Part shown: piece after piece, positions 44,454 through 57,600 of the stretch
Layout of the letters: every line of letters starts with the position of its first letter
Numbering within the stretch: the first letter of the stretch is position 1
Assembly: GCA_012934845.2 (NCBI GenBank)
Contig: WNNJ02003121.1
Location: 1 to 64,000, forward strand
Length of the DNA: 64,000 nt
From: Pomphorhynchus laevis
Taxonomy: Eukaryota > Acanthocephala > Palaeacanthocephala > Echinorhynchida > Pomphorhynchidae
Direction of reading: 5' to 3'
Notes under the pieces: generated by a model
What the model was told of the DNA's origin: nothing
The model's input: only the letters and a program-made list of their open reading frames with translations
The model's database searches: none
Position numbers and translations under genes: made by a program

Positions 44454-46720
44454 CTACGAGAGAGGAGCAGCCACAATCAAGGAGTGGAAGCCACAAGAGT
44501 TAGAGTAGTTTGGGACATGTAAAAGAAGGGAATTACGTGAACGCAAGGAACAGTAAACAGGACGAGAATTATCGAGAAAAAGAAGGTTGATAAATGAAGG
44601 GGTATGAAAAGTTACAAGGCGAAAAGAAATTATAAAAATACGAATTTGAACACGACAAGAAATGGTAGGCAAACCGAGAGAAACAATATGGTGGAATGTA
44701 TGATTAAAACGACGAAGGCGGAGGAGAACTCGGACGGATGCTTTGATGATGCGTTGTAAAGGAAGAAGAGTGGATTTAGATGAGTTGGCAAATAGACTAA
44801 GACAGTAATCAAGTTTTGAGAAAATGAGAGAAGATATGAGAGTCATACATGAAGGGAAATCGATCAATCTACGAATTTGACAGAGGTTGTGGAGAATCAG
44901 GGTAGGTAAGCGTACTTTATCTCTAACGAAAGGTTTAAGTGAAAGTATGTTGTCGACATGGAAGCCTAGGAAAACGGGATGGTCAACGATAGGAAGAATT
45001 GTATAATTTAATGATACGGAGGAAGGTTCTAAGCCGAGGCGTCGAGGTAGGATCCACATAATGTTGGATTTATCAGGGTTCAGAGAAAGGCGAGAGGAAG
45101 AAAGACGATTGGAAATTGAGACAAGACAGTCGGAAGCAGAAATACTAAGATCATGAATACGATAAGCAGGTGCGTGAGCATAGATGAGTATGTCATCAGC
45201 ATATTGCATAACATGGAAGTTAAATGTATGAGAACTCGAAGACAAGTCACCGAGAAGATAGAAAAACATAGGGCCTAATACGGAGTCTTGTGGAACACCG
45301 GACGGGATGGATGAAGGATAGGAGAGAGAAGAGTTAGAATATACGCGAAATGTACGGTTTTGTAGTAATGAATAAAACCATGATACACTGGATAAAGAGA
45401 AGCTATAATCATGACGAAGGCGATGGAGAAGAATCGAGTGATCGACGATTTCAAAAGGAGCAATATTTTAAGAGAAACTATGACACTACATAATTTATGA
45501 TCGCGCGATATGAGTAAGTCGTTATAAACTTTAAGACATACAATTTTGGTAGAGTAATTAGAGCGAAAAGCGGCTTGGAATAGAGGAAATAAGTTGGAGG
45601 AACATAGATATGCATTAATTTGCTGCGAACAAGACACTCAAGAAGTTTAGAGAGGGTTGGTAGAAGTGAGATTGGACGGTATGCAGATGGTAGTGAGGGG
45701 TCGAGAGATTGCTTTTTGAAGAGATGGCGAAAAGTGGCGCATTTCCAGTTGGAAGGAAATGCTTGGCTGCGGATAGACAAGTTGTATAATGTGGTTATAG
45801 AGGGTGAGATAGAAGAGCAGATATTGTTAAACAAGTGAGTGGGAATTATGTCAGAAGGATATGTTTTATTAGGTAATGACAGAAGATCCGAAGAAACTTC
45901 AGATGAAATGGGAAGAAGGTGGAATAGCTGTGAGAGGGAAGTATTCAAAGAGGGGAGATGATACAAGGGGCATATGTGTTGAAGAGAAAGTAAATTAGAT
46001 AGCTTAGATGGTAGATAAGAAGAAAATTTATCAGGATTTATGTTACAAGGATTATGTTACAATCATGAAAGAATTAAATTTAAGATTTTCCAATGAGATT
46101 TAGAGCTGGAAGATGACTCGAGTTGATTTCGCCAAAAGAGAGTACGCATAAGAATGAGATTGGAATGACGAAGATAAATATAGGAAGTACGGATATTTGG
46201 AGTGAGTATGGTTGGAGAACGTTTAATAAATCGATTAAACACACGAAAAGAGTGACGGAGTCGACGCAAGGTCGTTAAAGAACATAAGTGAGGGAGCAAC
46301 TGAATCTGTACGGTATACAATCACAAGTTCCAGAGGGAAAGGAGTTGATAATCTGCATATAAGTAATTCGAACGAAGTGTAATGGATGTTAACGTTAATT
46401 TTACTTAGAGACATTGGGTGACGAGTAATGGCAACAAATACGCCATGGTTAGAAACAGTAGATGTATGAGAGACAATTGGACGAGCTGATTCAACTAGAG
46501 AACAACCAGAGCGACATAGACGACGAATAGCAAGATCGTCGGAGTCACAATGCCATGATTCGGTAATGCAGAGAATATCGATAGATAATTGATCGAAGAT
46601 ATCAAGGAGCATATCAGCTTTATAAAGAGTGGAGCGAGTATTGAATAGACTAAGACGAAAAGTATGCTTAGGAGCGAGAACGACTGGCGAAGAAGACAAG
46701 GGGGAGAGATGGGATGCCAT
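44454..46720 (-). pseudogene. LINE family 1 ORF2: endonuclease and reverse transcriptase, frame-shifted
   Basis: From the 5' end: LSLFNTRSTLYKADMLLDIF and IDILCITESWHCDSDD (endonuclease, 46720-46235); FPSNWKCATFRHLFKK and PSAYRPISLLPTLSKLLECL (fingers, 45966-45478); the remaining palm, with QYADDILIYAHAPAYRIHDL (YADD catalytic aspartates) in the 271-codon frame 45269-44454; ending LPLQRIIKASVRVLLRLRRF and LLLHVPNYSNSCGFHSL. At least three to four frame changes separate these blocks. The ORF copies the element by target-primed reverse transcription; this copy could not make a full protein. Confidence 0.9.
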
Positions 46721-46744
46721 CGAATTTTTGGCCTTGTTTGTACA

Positions 46745-48059
46745 ACGTGAAAATTTCCGTTGATTTGACGTATAGATAAGGATGACTCACCGTTTGTTTC
46801 ACGTCGATGTTTCTCAATGCGAGCTAAATTGAGCTGGGCAATATCAGAAGGGGAGCGGTCAGGAAATATACGACAAGTAGACGAAGTGGTAAGAAGTTTA
46901 AAACGTTGGAAAAGTACCAAGGATGCATGTGAACTATGTCGGAAAACGATTTTTAGGAGTGGAGGACAGATGATTGAATTTAGTGATTTGTTTAAACGGA
47001 TCAAAGATACAGGAGCGATATTATTGAAGAGGGATGGATTATTATCAGGAATAATGGTTGCTAGGATATACCTGAAAGTAGATACATCATCATCAAGGCG
47101 ACATTGAGGAGAAGAAGATTCGGAAACCTTCAAATTAGATATGATAATGCATCAATCGCGCGAAGGAAAACGATTACGTAGTGGTGGACGGACAGACCTG
47201 GTAGTAGTAGAGGCAGAAGAGCAGATAAACGTGGGAATGACAGGGGTGCTAAGTGAAGATTTAAGATAGTTTGGAGCATGTGTGACAGGAGTGGAGTGTT
47301 GAATCGGTTGATCGGAGATGTTACTGGAAATGATTTTGACGGAAGGATGTAAATTATTGATAGGTGATACGGTTGGAGCATGTGTGACAGAAGTGGATTG
47401 TTGAATAGGTTGAACGGAGATGTTACTGAGGTAATTTTGTCAGAAGGATGTAAATTATTGAGAAGTGATACGGTATGGGTAGAGTAAGGAGTACGTGAAG
47501 AGAAGAAATAAGTATGAGATGTATTTAGATGTGGGGATGAATAGGAAAAATGAGGTACGAGATGAAGGCCGTTACTGTTTGCATTGTTAGGAAGATGAAG
47601 ATTAAGGGAAGTTTTATCCGTAGTTAAAGGAGGAGTGTGTGTGAGAGAAGTTTCAAGAACGGGTTTCATAGATGACGAATGAGTTAGTAAGCAAACGGAT
47701 GACGACGATAGATTGGAAGATATATTGTTGTTTGTTGATGTTCCATGTATAACAGCGGTCTGAGTCGACTGAGAGATATCATCAAGTTTACTTATCGAGC
47801 ACAAATCTGTTTTGTTAGCGTTCAGAACGTCTCCACCGTTTGAGTGGTCATTCTTCATTAGCTTACCTACGAGGGCAGCACAACAGAAGCCGCAGAGGAA
47901 ATTCCGATTTGAAACATTGTCCTCGTCAGTGAAAGGAATGACAACGTGAGTCCAAACATTGCAGTTCTTGTTGTTGCATCCAGTTTGCTTTTCGATGTAA
48001 GCTTCCTTGACGGACTTGAGTTGCTGGCCGACATTTTTAGTTAGCTTTCTCTTTGCCAT
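46745..48059 (-). pseudogene. LINE family 1 ORF1, one frame change
   Basis: First frame (48059-47130, 309 codons) begins MAKRKLTKNVGQQLKSVKEA with a cysteine-rich N-terminus (GCNNKNCNVWTHV, then FLCGFCCAALVGKL), a likely zinc-binding fold, and a low-complexity S/T/P/N-rich middle with two imperfect ~39-residue repeats (DNA 47250-47460). A second frame (from 47133) carries the C-terminal domain: FPDRSPSDIAQLNLARIEKH and SIRQINGNFHVV, resembling the DRTP...IRYxNG region of CR1/L2-type ORF1 proteins. The two frames meet at an ATGA overlap near 47130, so either one indel or a reinitiation site. Confidence 0.8.
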
Positions 48060-48334
48060 AATAAAATGTTATTTAGTTAGTTATAATCAAGAATGTTTAA
48101 ACTCCGTTAGTCTGCAAGTCGTTAGTTGTAAGTAGTTCGCGTTAGTTGTAAGTAGTCGTTAGTTGCAAGTAGCGAGGGGAACTGACAGGAAAAATTGTGT
48201 TTTTATATTGTAAGTTTTAACCAAAAGATTTTAACGAGTGCGACCTTTAAAATTACCTTATTCAAAATACATTTGATCCATTTTATGTAAATTGATTTAT
48301 TATTAAGTAATTTTCAGTAAATTGAAAAAAATTA

Positions 48335-50058
48335 CGAAAATGTGCATGTCGGAGCTATCAAAAGATTTTGATTGTTGCAATTCTACTGCGAATTTTACTC
48401 TGATTTCAAATGATCTCAAAGTTAAGTAAGTAATCCTTCTGAAAAAGACTCTGGACTTATCAAGGTTAATAATATTTGTGTTTCAAAAAATGGAGTGGAG
48501 GAGTACCTCCCTTCTGTTGCAAAACTAGCGCACTTATGCATAATCAAAGCATCCAAACCAATTCAAAAGCACGCCCTTTTTGGCACGTTTCTTCGCGAAT
48601 TTGCCCTTATGGTCAAGAACAGAGTTTGTTTTAACTCTGTTAAAGTCCTTGAGAACACTATCAGTGTGTCCTTCGCAAATAGTGCCATTCTTGACGATTA
48701 CCGAAAATACTTTTCTAGTATTTTTTAGAAAAGAAAATACTAGAAATTTGGACAATGGGCACCTGCTTACCTCTTCAGAAATTAACCCTTTTATGTGCTT
48801 TAATCTGAAATTCATGATGATTAGTGAGACACCCTTACTTACCCCCATTGCCAGAAATGCCATGGCTGGGGGCATTGGTTGTCCGCCTGTTCTCATTCTC
48901 TGATTTGTAGTGTGTGCGGCAAGGTGGATTGCCCGCACCTGGTTAATATTGATAAATGCTTAGCTAAACCCTCTTGCGTTAACTGTAGTGGAGTGCATCC
49001 CGCATGATCAAGAAAGTGCACCATGTTCAAGGCTTACAAACAGAAATTCTCTAGGCCTATTTCGAAATCGTATTCTGCTGCCGCTGCTCATCCTGATCAA
49101 ATGTCCAATAATGACATTCTTAATCTACTAGCAAACCAGAAGAAGTCTATTATTAACGAACTTCAAGCAGTTTTGATGCCCTTGGTGTCCTCTCTTGTGG
49201 GCACGCCTACGGTGGCACCTGTTCCTGCCGAATTATTAAATACCCCCGCTCTAAGAAGCGTGGCGGGTCAGCTCGATCTACTCCACCAATCAAGATCGGG
49301 AAGTTGCTGAGTTTGAAGGATTCTCTGGGAAATGAAGATACTGCCTTGGGGGGGTCCGACCCAGGTCGGGGCTAGTGGCAAGGGGGGGGGTAACCCTCTT
49401 GCACCTAGCTCTGTCTAGGTTGGCATCCCCCTTCCAACTAATTTAACACATGGTGAGTAAGCCCGAGCCTTTTTCACTGAATATTCTTCAGTGGAATTCG
49501 GGAGGTGCTTCTGCCCTTAGACTTTTATCTGGAAGAGACGCAGATGTTATAGTCCTTCAGGAGACGCGGTCTATCCGTCTTCCCCAGGACATTACTCGAT
49601 TTATCCCTAAGCACATATATTCCAACTTTACTCCGTACATAACCCCGCCTGACTCCTCTTCTTCTCAAGGACTCTTGACCATAGTTAAGTGCTCTTTAAG
49701 ATCTTCCCTCTTGCTAAACTACTCTTGTCCAGCCCTGTCTCTTCTAGTAGTGTCACTCGTTAAGAACGGTAAACTCCTCAGTCTTGCCAACGTTTACATT
49801 CGTCCAGTGGAGATTCACAAGAACCGTGACCTCCTGGATGGGATTATTGACGGCGGCTATGACATGGTACTAGGTGACTTCAACGACAGAACTGGTCATT
49901 GGATTAATGCATTCCTCCACAGAGCCAAGAACGGTTATCTTATTCATAAACCACCGTCCCCAACCTTTCATTGCACATTAACGAATTCACTCCTCGACTT
50001 ACTATTGCAACATGAGAGGTGGTTGTTTAAACCCCTCTGTTTAAACAGAGGGGTTTAA
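48335..50058 (+). mobile_element. LINE family 2 (I/R1-like), 5' half: ORF1 plus endonuclease
   Basis: ORF1 (48490-49310, with frame changes): RRM-like NRVCFNSVKVLENTISVSFA, then zinc knuckles NCQKCHGWGHWLSACSHSL, CSVCGKVDC and CLAKPSCVNCSGVHPA. ORF2 starts at 49450 after a G-rich stretch. The reverse transcriptase is missing; the piece ends near 50058, where a family 1 fragment follows. The inverted CCTCTGTTTAAACAGAGG at the junction is notable. Confidence 0.9.
49450..50058 (+). pseudogene. LINE family 2 ORF2 endonuclease domain
   Basis: 202 codons of an apurinic-type endonuclease: LNILQWNSGG (10-19; Asn16), VLQETRS with Glu38, SLANVYIRP (111-119) and LGDFNDR (141-147). These are the metal-binding and catalytic positions of the LINE nickase. 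The frame is cut off before the last SDH-type motif and the reverse transcriptase. Closely related to the endonuclease piece at 31.9-32.4 kb. Confidence 0.88.
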
Positions 50059-50089
50059 AAACATTTAAGGGGAACATATCTCTTCTCCT

Positions 50090-50800
50090 TGTATATTTTG
50101 CCTCATCAATCATCCCAATAGTCCACAATCCTACTTTCTTAGGATTCCATTTCGATGATCACTTTCCCTTAAACCCTTCGTCCGTGTCAAGGTGCGCTCG
50201 TCTAACTTAATTATCCGTGACATCTACCGTATTCGCCCTCTTATTGACTTCCGTTCCTGTGTGTATCTTCTTTTATAACTTCTTTTCCTAAAATCGATTA
50301 CTGCCTCAGCTTTTTCACCGATTCTCTAAAATCCATAATCCTACCCCTACAACGCATTATCAATTCCGTCGTTCGAGTGCTTCTACGTCTCCGTCGTTTT
50401 GACCACGCATCCATATATATTGTCCAACTCAGCTGGCCCACTATCCACATCCGCATACAACTCCACTTTCTCGTAACTTTTGGTCTCATCCCTGTCAGCT
50501 TTATGTTGTTGATCCACCTCCCTTTCTTAGACGACACTTGCCCCACCTCTATATCACTGCGTTCTCGTAATTCCCTCGTACTCTACGTTCCCGATTACTC
50601 TAACAACTACGGTCTCCGATCTTTCCTCGTCACCGTCCCACTCGCTTGGAATCAGCTCTCACTTGACTTTCACTGCGCTCCCTCCTATATTGCATTCAAA
50701 TGCCGCCTCCGTACTCTCCTCCTCGAGAAATTATTTAGATTTTTTTGTTGTGGTCGTGTAAGCGCGCGCTGACACGTAATTGCTACGTAAAAATATATTT
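50090..50800 (+). mobile_element. LINE family 1, 5'-truncated 3' fragment
   Basis: Plus strand encodes VRVLLRLRRFDHASIYIVQL, RSRNSLVLYVPDYSNNYGLR and LAWNQLSLDFHCAPSYIAFK, the reverse-transcriptase C-terminus, followed by the family 3' tail (GTGGTCGTGTAAGCGCGC, then GCTGACACGTAATTGC). Most similar to the copy at 8.4-9.0 kb, which suggests a subfamily. Confidence 0.88.
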
Positions 50801-50804
50801 TGTT

Positions 50805-51395
50805 TGTTACAGTAATTTTTTAAATTGTAAGGCAAAATTTCTATATTTATTAAGAGTTAATTGTTTAAATTTATAAAATTTAATATTTAATTTAATAATA
50901 CAAAACTTAATATTTATTTTCGATTCCATCTATAAAATCAATAATAAATTGAATATATTTTAATTTTAAATTATGATAATTACATCTCCATAACACAAAA
51001 TATTATGTTTTCCTGAGTATTTACGATTATGCAAATCTTTATTGTGGAATAAATATTTGAAATAATAATCAACAATTTCGTTTTATGCGATAACACTTTG
51101 TCAAATAAAAGTTTTATTAAAATATTGATTTCAATTAGTCTAAATCGTAAATACAGCTATAATATTTAAAGATAAAAATTTGATATCAAATTTAAAAAAA
51201 ATTATCGAACAAGCAACTGTAGAAACGGAGTGATGTTAGCCATCAAAAAATGTAACGCGTATTTATAAGCGATTGGAATCCACTTAAGAATATTTTTAAA
51301 CTCCTATGTTCATCGTAGTGTTGTATAATAATTCAAAATATAAATTAATACTATAAATTTTAATATTAATAATTTAATTTTACTGTTTTTTGCAG
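50805..51395. other. AT-rich DNA, possible intron
   Basis: No gene. It ends in a polypyrimidine-rich TTTTACTGTTTTTTGCAG, a good splice acceptor. Confidence 0.4.
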
Positions 51396-51469
51396 GCAGC
51401 AATATATCGTCTAAATTGTTGAATGCAGCAATGGCCAAGCGAATGACGGATGAAATGGGAAGTACGAAG
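51396..51469 (+). CDS. Candidate internal exon of a split gene (unknown)
   Basis: A 74-bp open stretch between a strong acceptor (T-rich tract then GCAG) and a donor (AAG|GTATAT). Only one frame is open: SNISSKLLNAAMAKRMTDEM then GSTK, with two leading bases. Its 5' phase matches the exon at 40524 and its 3' end is in phase with the exon at 52031. No family recognised. Confidence 0.4.
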
Positions 51470-52030
51470 GTATATATACAATTGCGGCTGTTCTAACATA
51501 AATGTTATTACCATGTTAAGCTTGTTGAGATTCGTTGCTATGATGATTTCGACATTGAATTTTTGAAGTTTAAGATACCTACAATGTGTGGGTAATCTAG
51601 CATAGTTCTGAACGTTTGTTAATTTTTATTTCTATCCATCACTGTTAATTATTTTTATAGCTGTTGTTTCTCCATGTTAGTTTGTAATTTGTTTTGTTTT
51701 TTCTCCATTTTTCAGTTTGTAATTTCGAGAATCTGTGTTAGCATTTAAAATATAAACTTAATATTGTTCTAATGCGTGAATCTGAATATATACTTTCATT
51801 TAAATTTTGATGTCTTGATTTAGCATTTTATATATAAATTTAAAATTTTCAATATTATAATTTATATAATATTAAATATTTAAAGATTATTTATAGATTT
51901 ATAGATTTATACATAATATTAAATATTATATTAAACACTACATACAAAAGACGAACATTTACATTACAAAAAGTTAAAATGAGTCGATAAGTGATGACAA
52001 AGGCCAATTCATCTTTCTCATTCTTTCAGA

Positions 52031-52123
52031 CTATTATTGAAAGTGGGATTAGTAGTACGCTGCTAAAGCCAACAGGCTCTATTATTGGCCCCCTACAACA
52101 GAGAATCTATTTTGGAATTTGAT
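52031..52123 (+). CDS. Candidate terminal exon of the same split gene
   Basis: Follows the acceptor TTCTCATTCTTTCAG. In the phase delivered by the previous exon it reads TIIESGISSTLLKPTGSIIG and PLQQRIYFGI, then TGA. The joined product of the three exons would be 84 residues unless further exons lie in the large first intron. Confidence 0.4.
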
Positions 52124-52124
52124 C

Positions 52125-52950
52125 ATCGTCGATAATGATGACTTTAAAGTGGGTCATTAGGTCTTGGATCAAGGTTGCCCAGTTTTGACTCTCATGGTAA
52201 TTTCCCATTTAAAAAGTATCATACTTTATTTCAATTATTTATGATCATTTTCGGATTTTCATTTTGAGATCCACGTTCGTCAAATCAAAATTCAGTTTAT
52301 TCGAAGTAGAATTTTGTGTCAATTTGATTGAGCTTTACGCATATTACGTAACAAAAGTAACAGTTTATAAGCAATGTTTGGTAAATTGTTACCATTCTGT
52401 AATTCTGTGTCAATATTTCTATTTGTTTAAGACTATTGGCAGATCATGATGGAATAGGCTATGAACGTAGTATTTAATGCTATTCTTTATAAAGTTTTAT
52501 ACACAAAACCTTCCTCGTTGTGAATTAAAAGAGATCGAGTAAAACAGTTTATTTAGACAACTTTACAATATTTCACTGATCACAATCATCAGGTAGACGG
52601 ATACAAAGCGCAGGATAGTGGCAGCTAATCTAAAACATGAAGCTGAAATAAATGCTAAAGAAATGTACTAGAAAATCAAAAAAATAGGAAAAAACTAAAT
52701 CTCAGATGGTCTATCAAAGTAGCACATTAAAAACTTCACAGTATGGTTTATTGTTTTCGAATGCTTGGTTTTTTTTCGATTCTGATATAAGTTGTTTATT
52801 TGATCAAACGATATTTCCATTTATCATCATATGCAGCAATATTATTGACTTATCAAATTAATCTTTTGGTATTTGACAATGACATGGTTAAAAGAGCTAA
52901 TGCGATATTTGAGCCTTTATAAGATAGCGATCTGGTAAGAGTGTTCAATG
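52125..52950. other. AT-rich DNA, possible PLE flank
   Basis: On the minus strand near 52570-52600 CUGAUGA...CAGUGAAAU resembles a decayed hammerhead core without a convincing stem II. The rest is featureless. Confidence 0.35.
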
Positions 52951-52954
52951 TTAA

Positions 52955-53345
52955 ACCTAATGTCACTAGATTAATTTCTGCTGCTCTCAGGTCCCTTGAA
53001 GTGAAAACTAATGTATAAATGAATTAGCTTCTGTATATACGAAATCCCTTGCAGTGCTTGTGACAAAAGATATATTGGTTATACATTTGAAGCAGTTTTT
53101 ACAACAACACCGACATGCCATTAAACGTCGAGATATTTCATAACTATCAGACAAGGTTATGTTTCAAGGTGTTATCAAAACATTGTTATAACGTTATGGC
53201 AACATCATGTATACCGATGATCTTATAATTTATTCCAATACCTGCGTTTTTCGCTAAACAGCATTGCAAAAATATCGTATTATCGGCAGCTGATAAAATT
53301 CGAAAACTATAACATTTAGTGAAGGCGAACTTGAATAATACTAAT
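52955..53345 (+). mobile_element. Penelope-like element, GIY-YIG endonuclease end (fragment)
   Basis: Plus strand reads YEIPCSACDKRYIGYTFEA, the start of a GIY-YIG nuclease with the C-x2-C spacing of PLEs, then relics of the RRDIS, H...F.T...V and AEKFEN-like tail (AAADKIRKL). Frames shift several times. The reverse transcriptase is absent. Confidence 0.7.
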
Positions 53346-53349
53346 TAGG

Positions 53350-54600
53350 GAAGCGCGGTCTTCTCTCCCAGTCTGGTTTATATTTGATACAACGAGTTTC
53401 TCCATTAGATTATGTGAATGCAAGGATCCAATGAAATCATTTTTTAAATGAACATATTCAATAGTAGTGTCGGTTAAGTTTTAAAAGTGTTGCTGTTTCC
53501 GACAAGGAGAAACACAAACGACCAATTTCACAAATTGGCATCCGTCAATTTGCTAAATATTGAAGGTAGTTAAATCCTAGTAATATATCGAGAAAGAGCC
53601 AAATCCCAACTGAATCCCAAAAACATTTAATATTTATCTTTGACAATAGTCTTGCAGTATTTTCGGAGTTCAATATACGTTGCCTGGGACACTCCACAAA
53701 GAGGCAATCGGCAATAGTTACCAGATTAATACTTAATCGACTGGCACCTAGCGGTCCAAAGAAATAGACGAATCGAATGATTGACAAGTAAAATAGCGAA
53801 CCGGGCGTGAAATGTAGATATTGGATCAGCAGATTTCGAGATTAAACGATATCACAATTATAGCTATTGCGATTGACTTACAACGTGATTTAAAATAGTA
53901 AAATACGTTGATTCCTTTGTGAATTTAATGCAATTAATGTAATAACATATATTTTTACTAAGTGTTAATGAGTTTAATTCTAGACAGTAATTATGAGTTA
54001 AAGTATTTTTAGATAATTAATGCGATTTAATTTCTAAAATTTAAAATTAAGCCTTCAATTCATTTAAACTATGAAAGAAATAAACAAGTCGAAAACATGA
54101 ATAATAGGTATTGGATCAGCAGCTGATGAAATCATCCAGCTTGACAGATAAACAAATTAGTGCGTCACATATTATAGTATATAATATGTGACGTCACACA
54201 TTATAATATATAATATATTATGGTATATTATACCTACAATGTATAAAAAACTTTGTTATTAAACTTTTAATTAGATCATTCTAAGCGCAGGATACTAAAC
54301 AAAAGTTGTGTCTTATTTAAAAATCGAGCGATCGTTAAAATAGCAAAATTAAAATATAAAATTAAGTTTAAAATTAAACTCGAAGATTAAACTTCGATAA
54401 AACGGTAATTTTTGATTTTGAAATAAAATTGTTACTACCTCTTATTCAGTATAATCTAACAAACATTTGAGTTTATTTTTTCAAACATTAAGAGTTCAAA
54501 AATTTACTCTCTAAAAGTCAAACAGTTAAATAATTTAAATAAAGTAAAAAATGTTTATATCGATTTAAGATTGATTTTTACGTCTTGAATATTTACGTTA
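53350..54600. other. AT-rich DNA upstream of the helicase gene
   Basis: Contains the perfect palindrome GTCACATATTATA-GTA-TATAATATGTGAC at 54164-54192, followed by TATAATATATAATATATTAT-like sequence. The sequence AGGTATTGGATCAGCAG(A/C)T occurs near 53817 and 54107. The helicase promoter should lie here but no element is identifiable. Confidence 0.5.
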
Positions 54601-54619
54601 AGATTTAAGATTTTCTAAA

Positions 54620-57600
54620 ATGGACTCGCAAGCACTTACGCACTGTGAAATTCCTGGAATTACTATTATGGAGGCATACAAATCTTCATTTAATGGAATA
54701 ATAACGCATTGTTTTTCTCAGCTAGCTGTTGTCAATGACTGCTTGGTTGTCAGCCTTAAAGATATAAAAAACCCTAAATGTCTTACCAGACAAGTAGGAT
54801 CGAAAATTTTTGTTCGTGTTCAATGGATTTATGGTAAGCCCGGCAAGATTATCTACGCAGAGCTTATAACAGATCAAAGTAAAAAACAATCAACTTTTGG
54901 TCTATCGCACAAAGAAGATAAAATCACAGCACAATCACTTCATTATCGTGTTGGTAGGGTTTCCATTTTCAATAAATGCGAGCAATCGGGTAATATTGAC
55001 AACTTCATAAATTTTTCAATCAATCACTGTTTGGATGGGTACACACCCGCAGTTGACGATTGGGTTCAGGTTGAAGTGAACAAAGATAATGAAGTGCAGA
55101 AAATTTGTCCAAATAGAATAGGACAGATTATAGGCAAACTGAGATGGTATTATTATAGTAAATATTCAATTAAGTCTGCTGATAAAGTCATAGGCACTAT
55201 AGCTTCGTGCGCACTTTTTAGCACGGAAGAAAACCCAGAATTCAAGCATTTTACGGACAATTTGACATTTTTTGCTAATGTTATTGAGCGATTCCAAGTT
55301 GCAAATACTTCTTTATTAGGTAATGATCCATCTTACCACGAGAACAGATGGAAGTCCAGATATAGCTGGCGGGTTGTGCAAGCTGTACCTTTAGATGACT
55401 TCACATTTGTAAATGAAGAGTTTACATTGGAAGGTAGTTTCTACTGGTCGATTACCGAATTCAACCGTTCAAATGTGAACAGCTTTAAGCTAATGTCAAA
55501 ATTGACTTCAGTAAAGGAACTTACAATCACTATTGAGCCTAAAAGTTGTAATACATTTAAAATTTCAGAATATCGTCTAAATGATGATCAAATATCTTCA
55601 ACGTTTGAAGTAGTATGTCAATCAGTAAATAATGAACATCACAATTTTGCCAATATAGTCATTGTTACAGCGAATAAAACATACAAATATCTGATAATGT
55701 ATCAATCGGAGTTTAATTTTGATTATCCTCTCCGTTTAGTTAACGACGTGGAAAACGCGGGTCGAATTCGTCTCCGTGAATATGATGATGCTAAGGACAG
55801 TAGAAGCCAAGGCGATAAAGTATCTATGGTAAAGGGAAGACGCGTACCGCCACTTTACACGAAAGGATCGGTTTTATATTATCCGCCGAAGAGGATAAAG
55901 GACTTATACATGGAAAACATTTCAAAAAATACAGATATGTGGACTTTGATATGTAACGAACATCCAGATATGATGCGCCCATTAAATGCAGAAAACTACT
56001 CAAAGAAGTTTCACTTTCTTCTGCACCTTGAGCAGATCGCACGTGAGATACAGGCGTTTTCTATTCCTGAGCTGCCGGTAATTTTTAAAAAGGAAGAGCA
56101 ATGTTTTACATTTGAGTGGCCCTACGAAGATGAAGGTGTTATTAATATTTTCTACAATGACAAAATTATCGTCGATGGTCGTCACGATGGTTTCGTAAAT
56201 AAGATGGATGGAAGTACGATAAGCGTCAAATTTAATAGAGCATTTCATAATTCGTACAAAAGCAATCAGGTGTGTAGAATACGAGTTGTTCCTAACGAGA
56301 GTACATATCGGCGTTGTCATGAAGCTATCCATCAGGCTAGTATGAAAAATATACCGAATATTTTCACAGTTGAAAATTGCATTGCCGGAGATAATTTAAT
56401 TCAATTTAATAGTAATTCACTTACCCGATTGACAGATACTTCTAACTTCGAGTGGTTTAATACTAAACTAAACCCTGAGCAGAAGCAAGCTGTTGTATGT
56501 ATGCTGTCTCCAGCATCAAACAGTAAGTGCTTGCATCCATTTGTATTGTTCGGTCCACCCGGTACTGGTAAAACTATCACTCTTGTCGAGGCTATTGAGC
56601 AGTCGTTTAATAAAAGTAAGTGCTCGAAAATTTTGGCATGTGCACCTTCAAACGCTGCCGCTGATGTCATTTGTTCGAAGCTTGTTGCTACAGGTCGTTA
56701 CTCACCTATACACGTCGGAAGACTATATGCTCATTCTCGTAGCTGGGATCATGTTCCAGATGAAATTAAACCGTTTGCACTGATGTTAAGCGGAAGCGGG
56801 TCAACTGAAGGTGATGTTCTTGTCAATGATTGTGATTTGGCAAGACGCATTTTGATTACAACTTTCGTATGCTCAAGTCAACTTCGGCTAAGCAACGGAC
56901 GGCAACTTGTATTTTCTCATGTGTTTCTTGACGAATGTGCCCAAGCCAGTGAGCCTGAGGCCCTTATTCCTATAATTTATTCACAAAACTACGGAAAAAT
57001 GGGTGACAGTTCAGGTGTGGTTGCTTTGGCAGGAGATCCATTTCAACTTGGACCGGTGCTGATATCTGCCGAGGCACAGAGATTAGGATTGAATATATCT
57101 TTGCTCGAAAGACTATTCTCATGCAAATACTGTAATATCGCAGATACACGTAAAAGTAGGATCGTTTATCTGCGTAGTACATATCGGTTTCTACACAAGG
57201 AACTAATTGAAATACCTTCAATGTTATTCTACAATCGTAGCTTGATTGTTGAAACGAATCATCTAGAACAATCGACAGAAATTGAGTATGTGTGCAATAA
57301 ACGATTGTCACCAGTTGTATTCGTTAATGTAGAAGAAAGCACATGTCACCGAGGTGCTGATTCATTAGGCTTCAGCTTATACAACGAGACCGAAACAGTT
57401 ATAGTATGTAAAGAAGTAATAGCAGCACTAGAAGGTAAACAATACAACTCGATCGGTGTTATTACTCCGTATAGGGCTCAGGTTAAAAAGATAAAGGCTC
57501 TCCTCTCTGAGTTACTAGAGGCTATGGACAATTGTGTAAATAAGACCGACGACCTAGCCAGTATCCTAAAAATAGGGAGTGTAGAAGAATTTCAAGGTTC

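Larger units (their letters stand above)
44285..48180 (-). mobile_element. LINE family 1 (CR1/Jockey-like), nearly full length
   Basis: About 3.9 kb on the minus strand: 5' untranslated region with GTTAGTTGTAAGTAGT-type short repeats (48100-48180), ORF1, ORF2 with endonuclease and reverse transcriptase, and a 3' tail ending near 44285 in TAATAATAATTTATTT-like sequence. Several frame changes make it non-autonomous as it stands. It is the reference for the fragments at 8.4, 21.6, 41.4, 41.9 and 50.1 kb. It stands head to head with the family 2 LINE at 48.3 kb. Confidence 0.9.
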
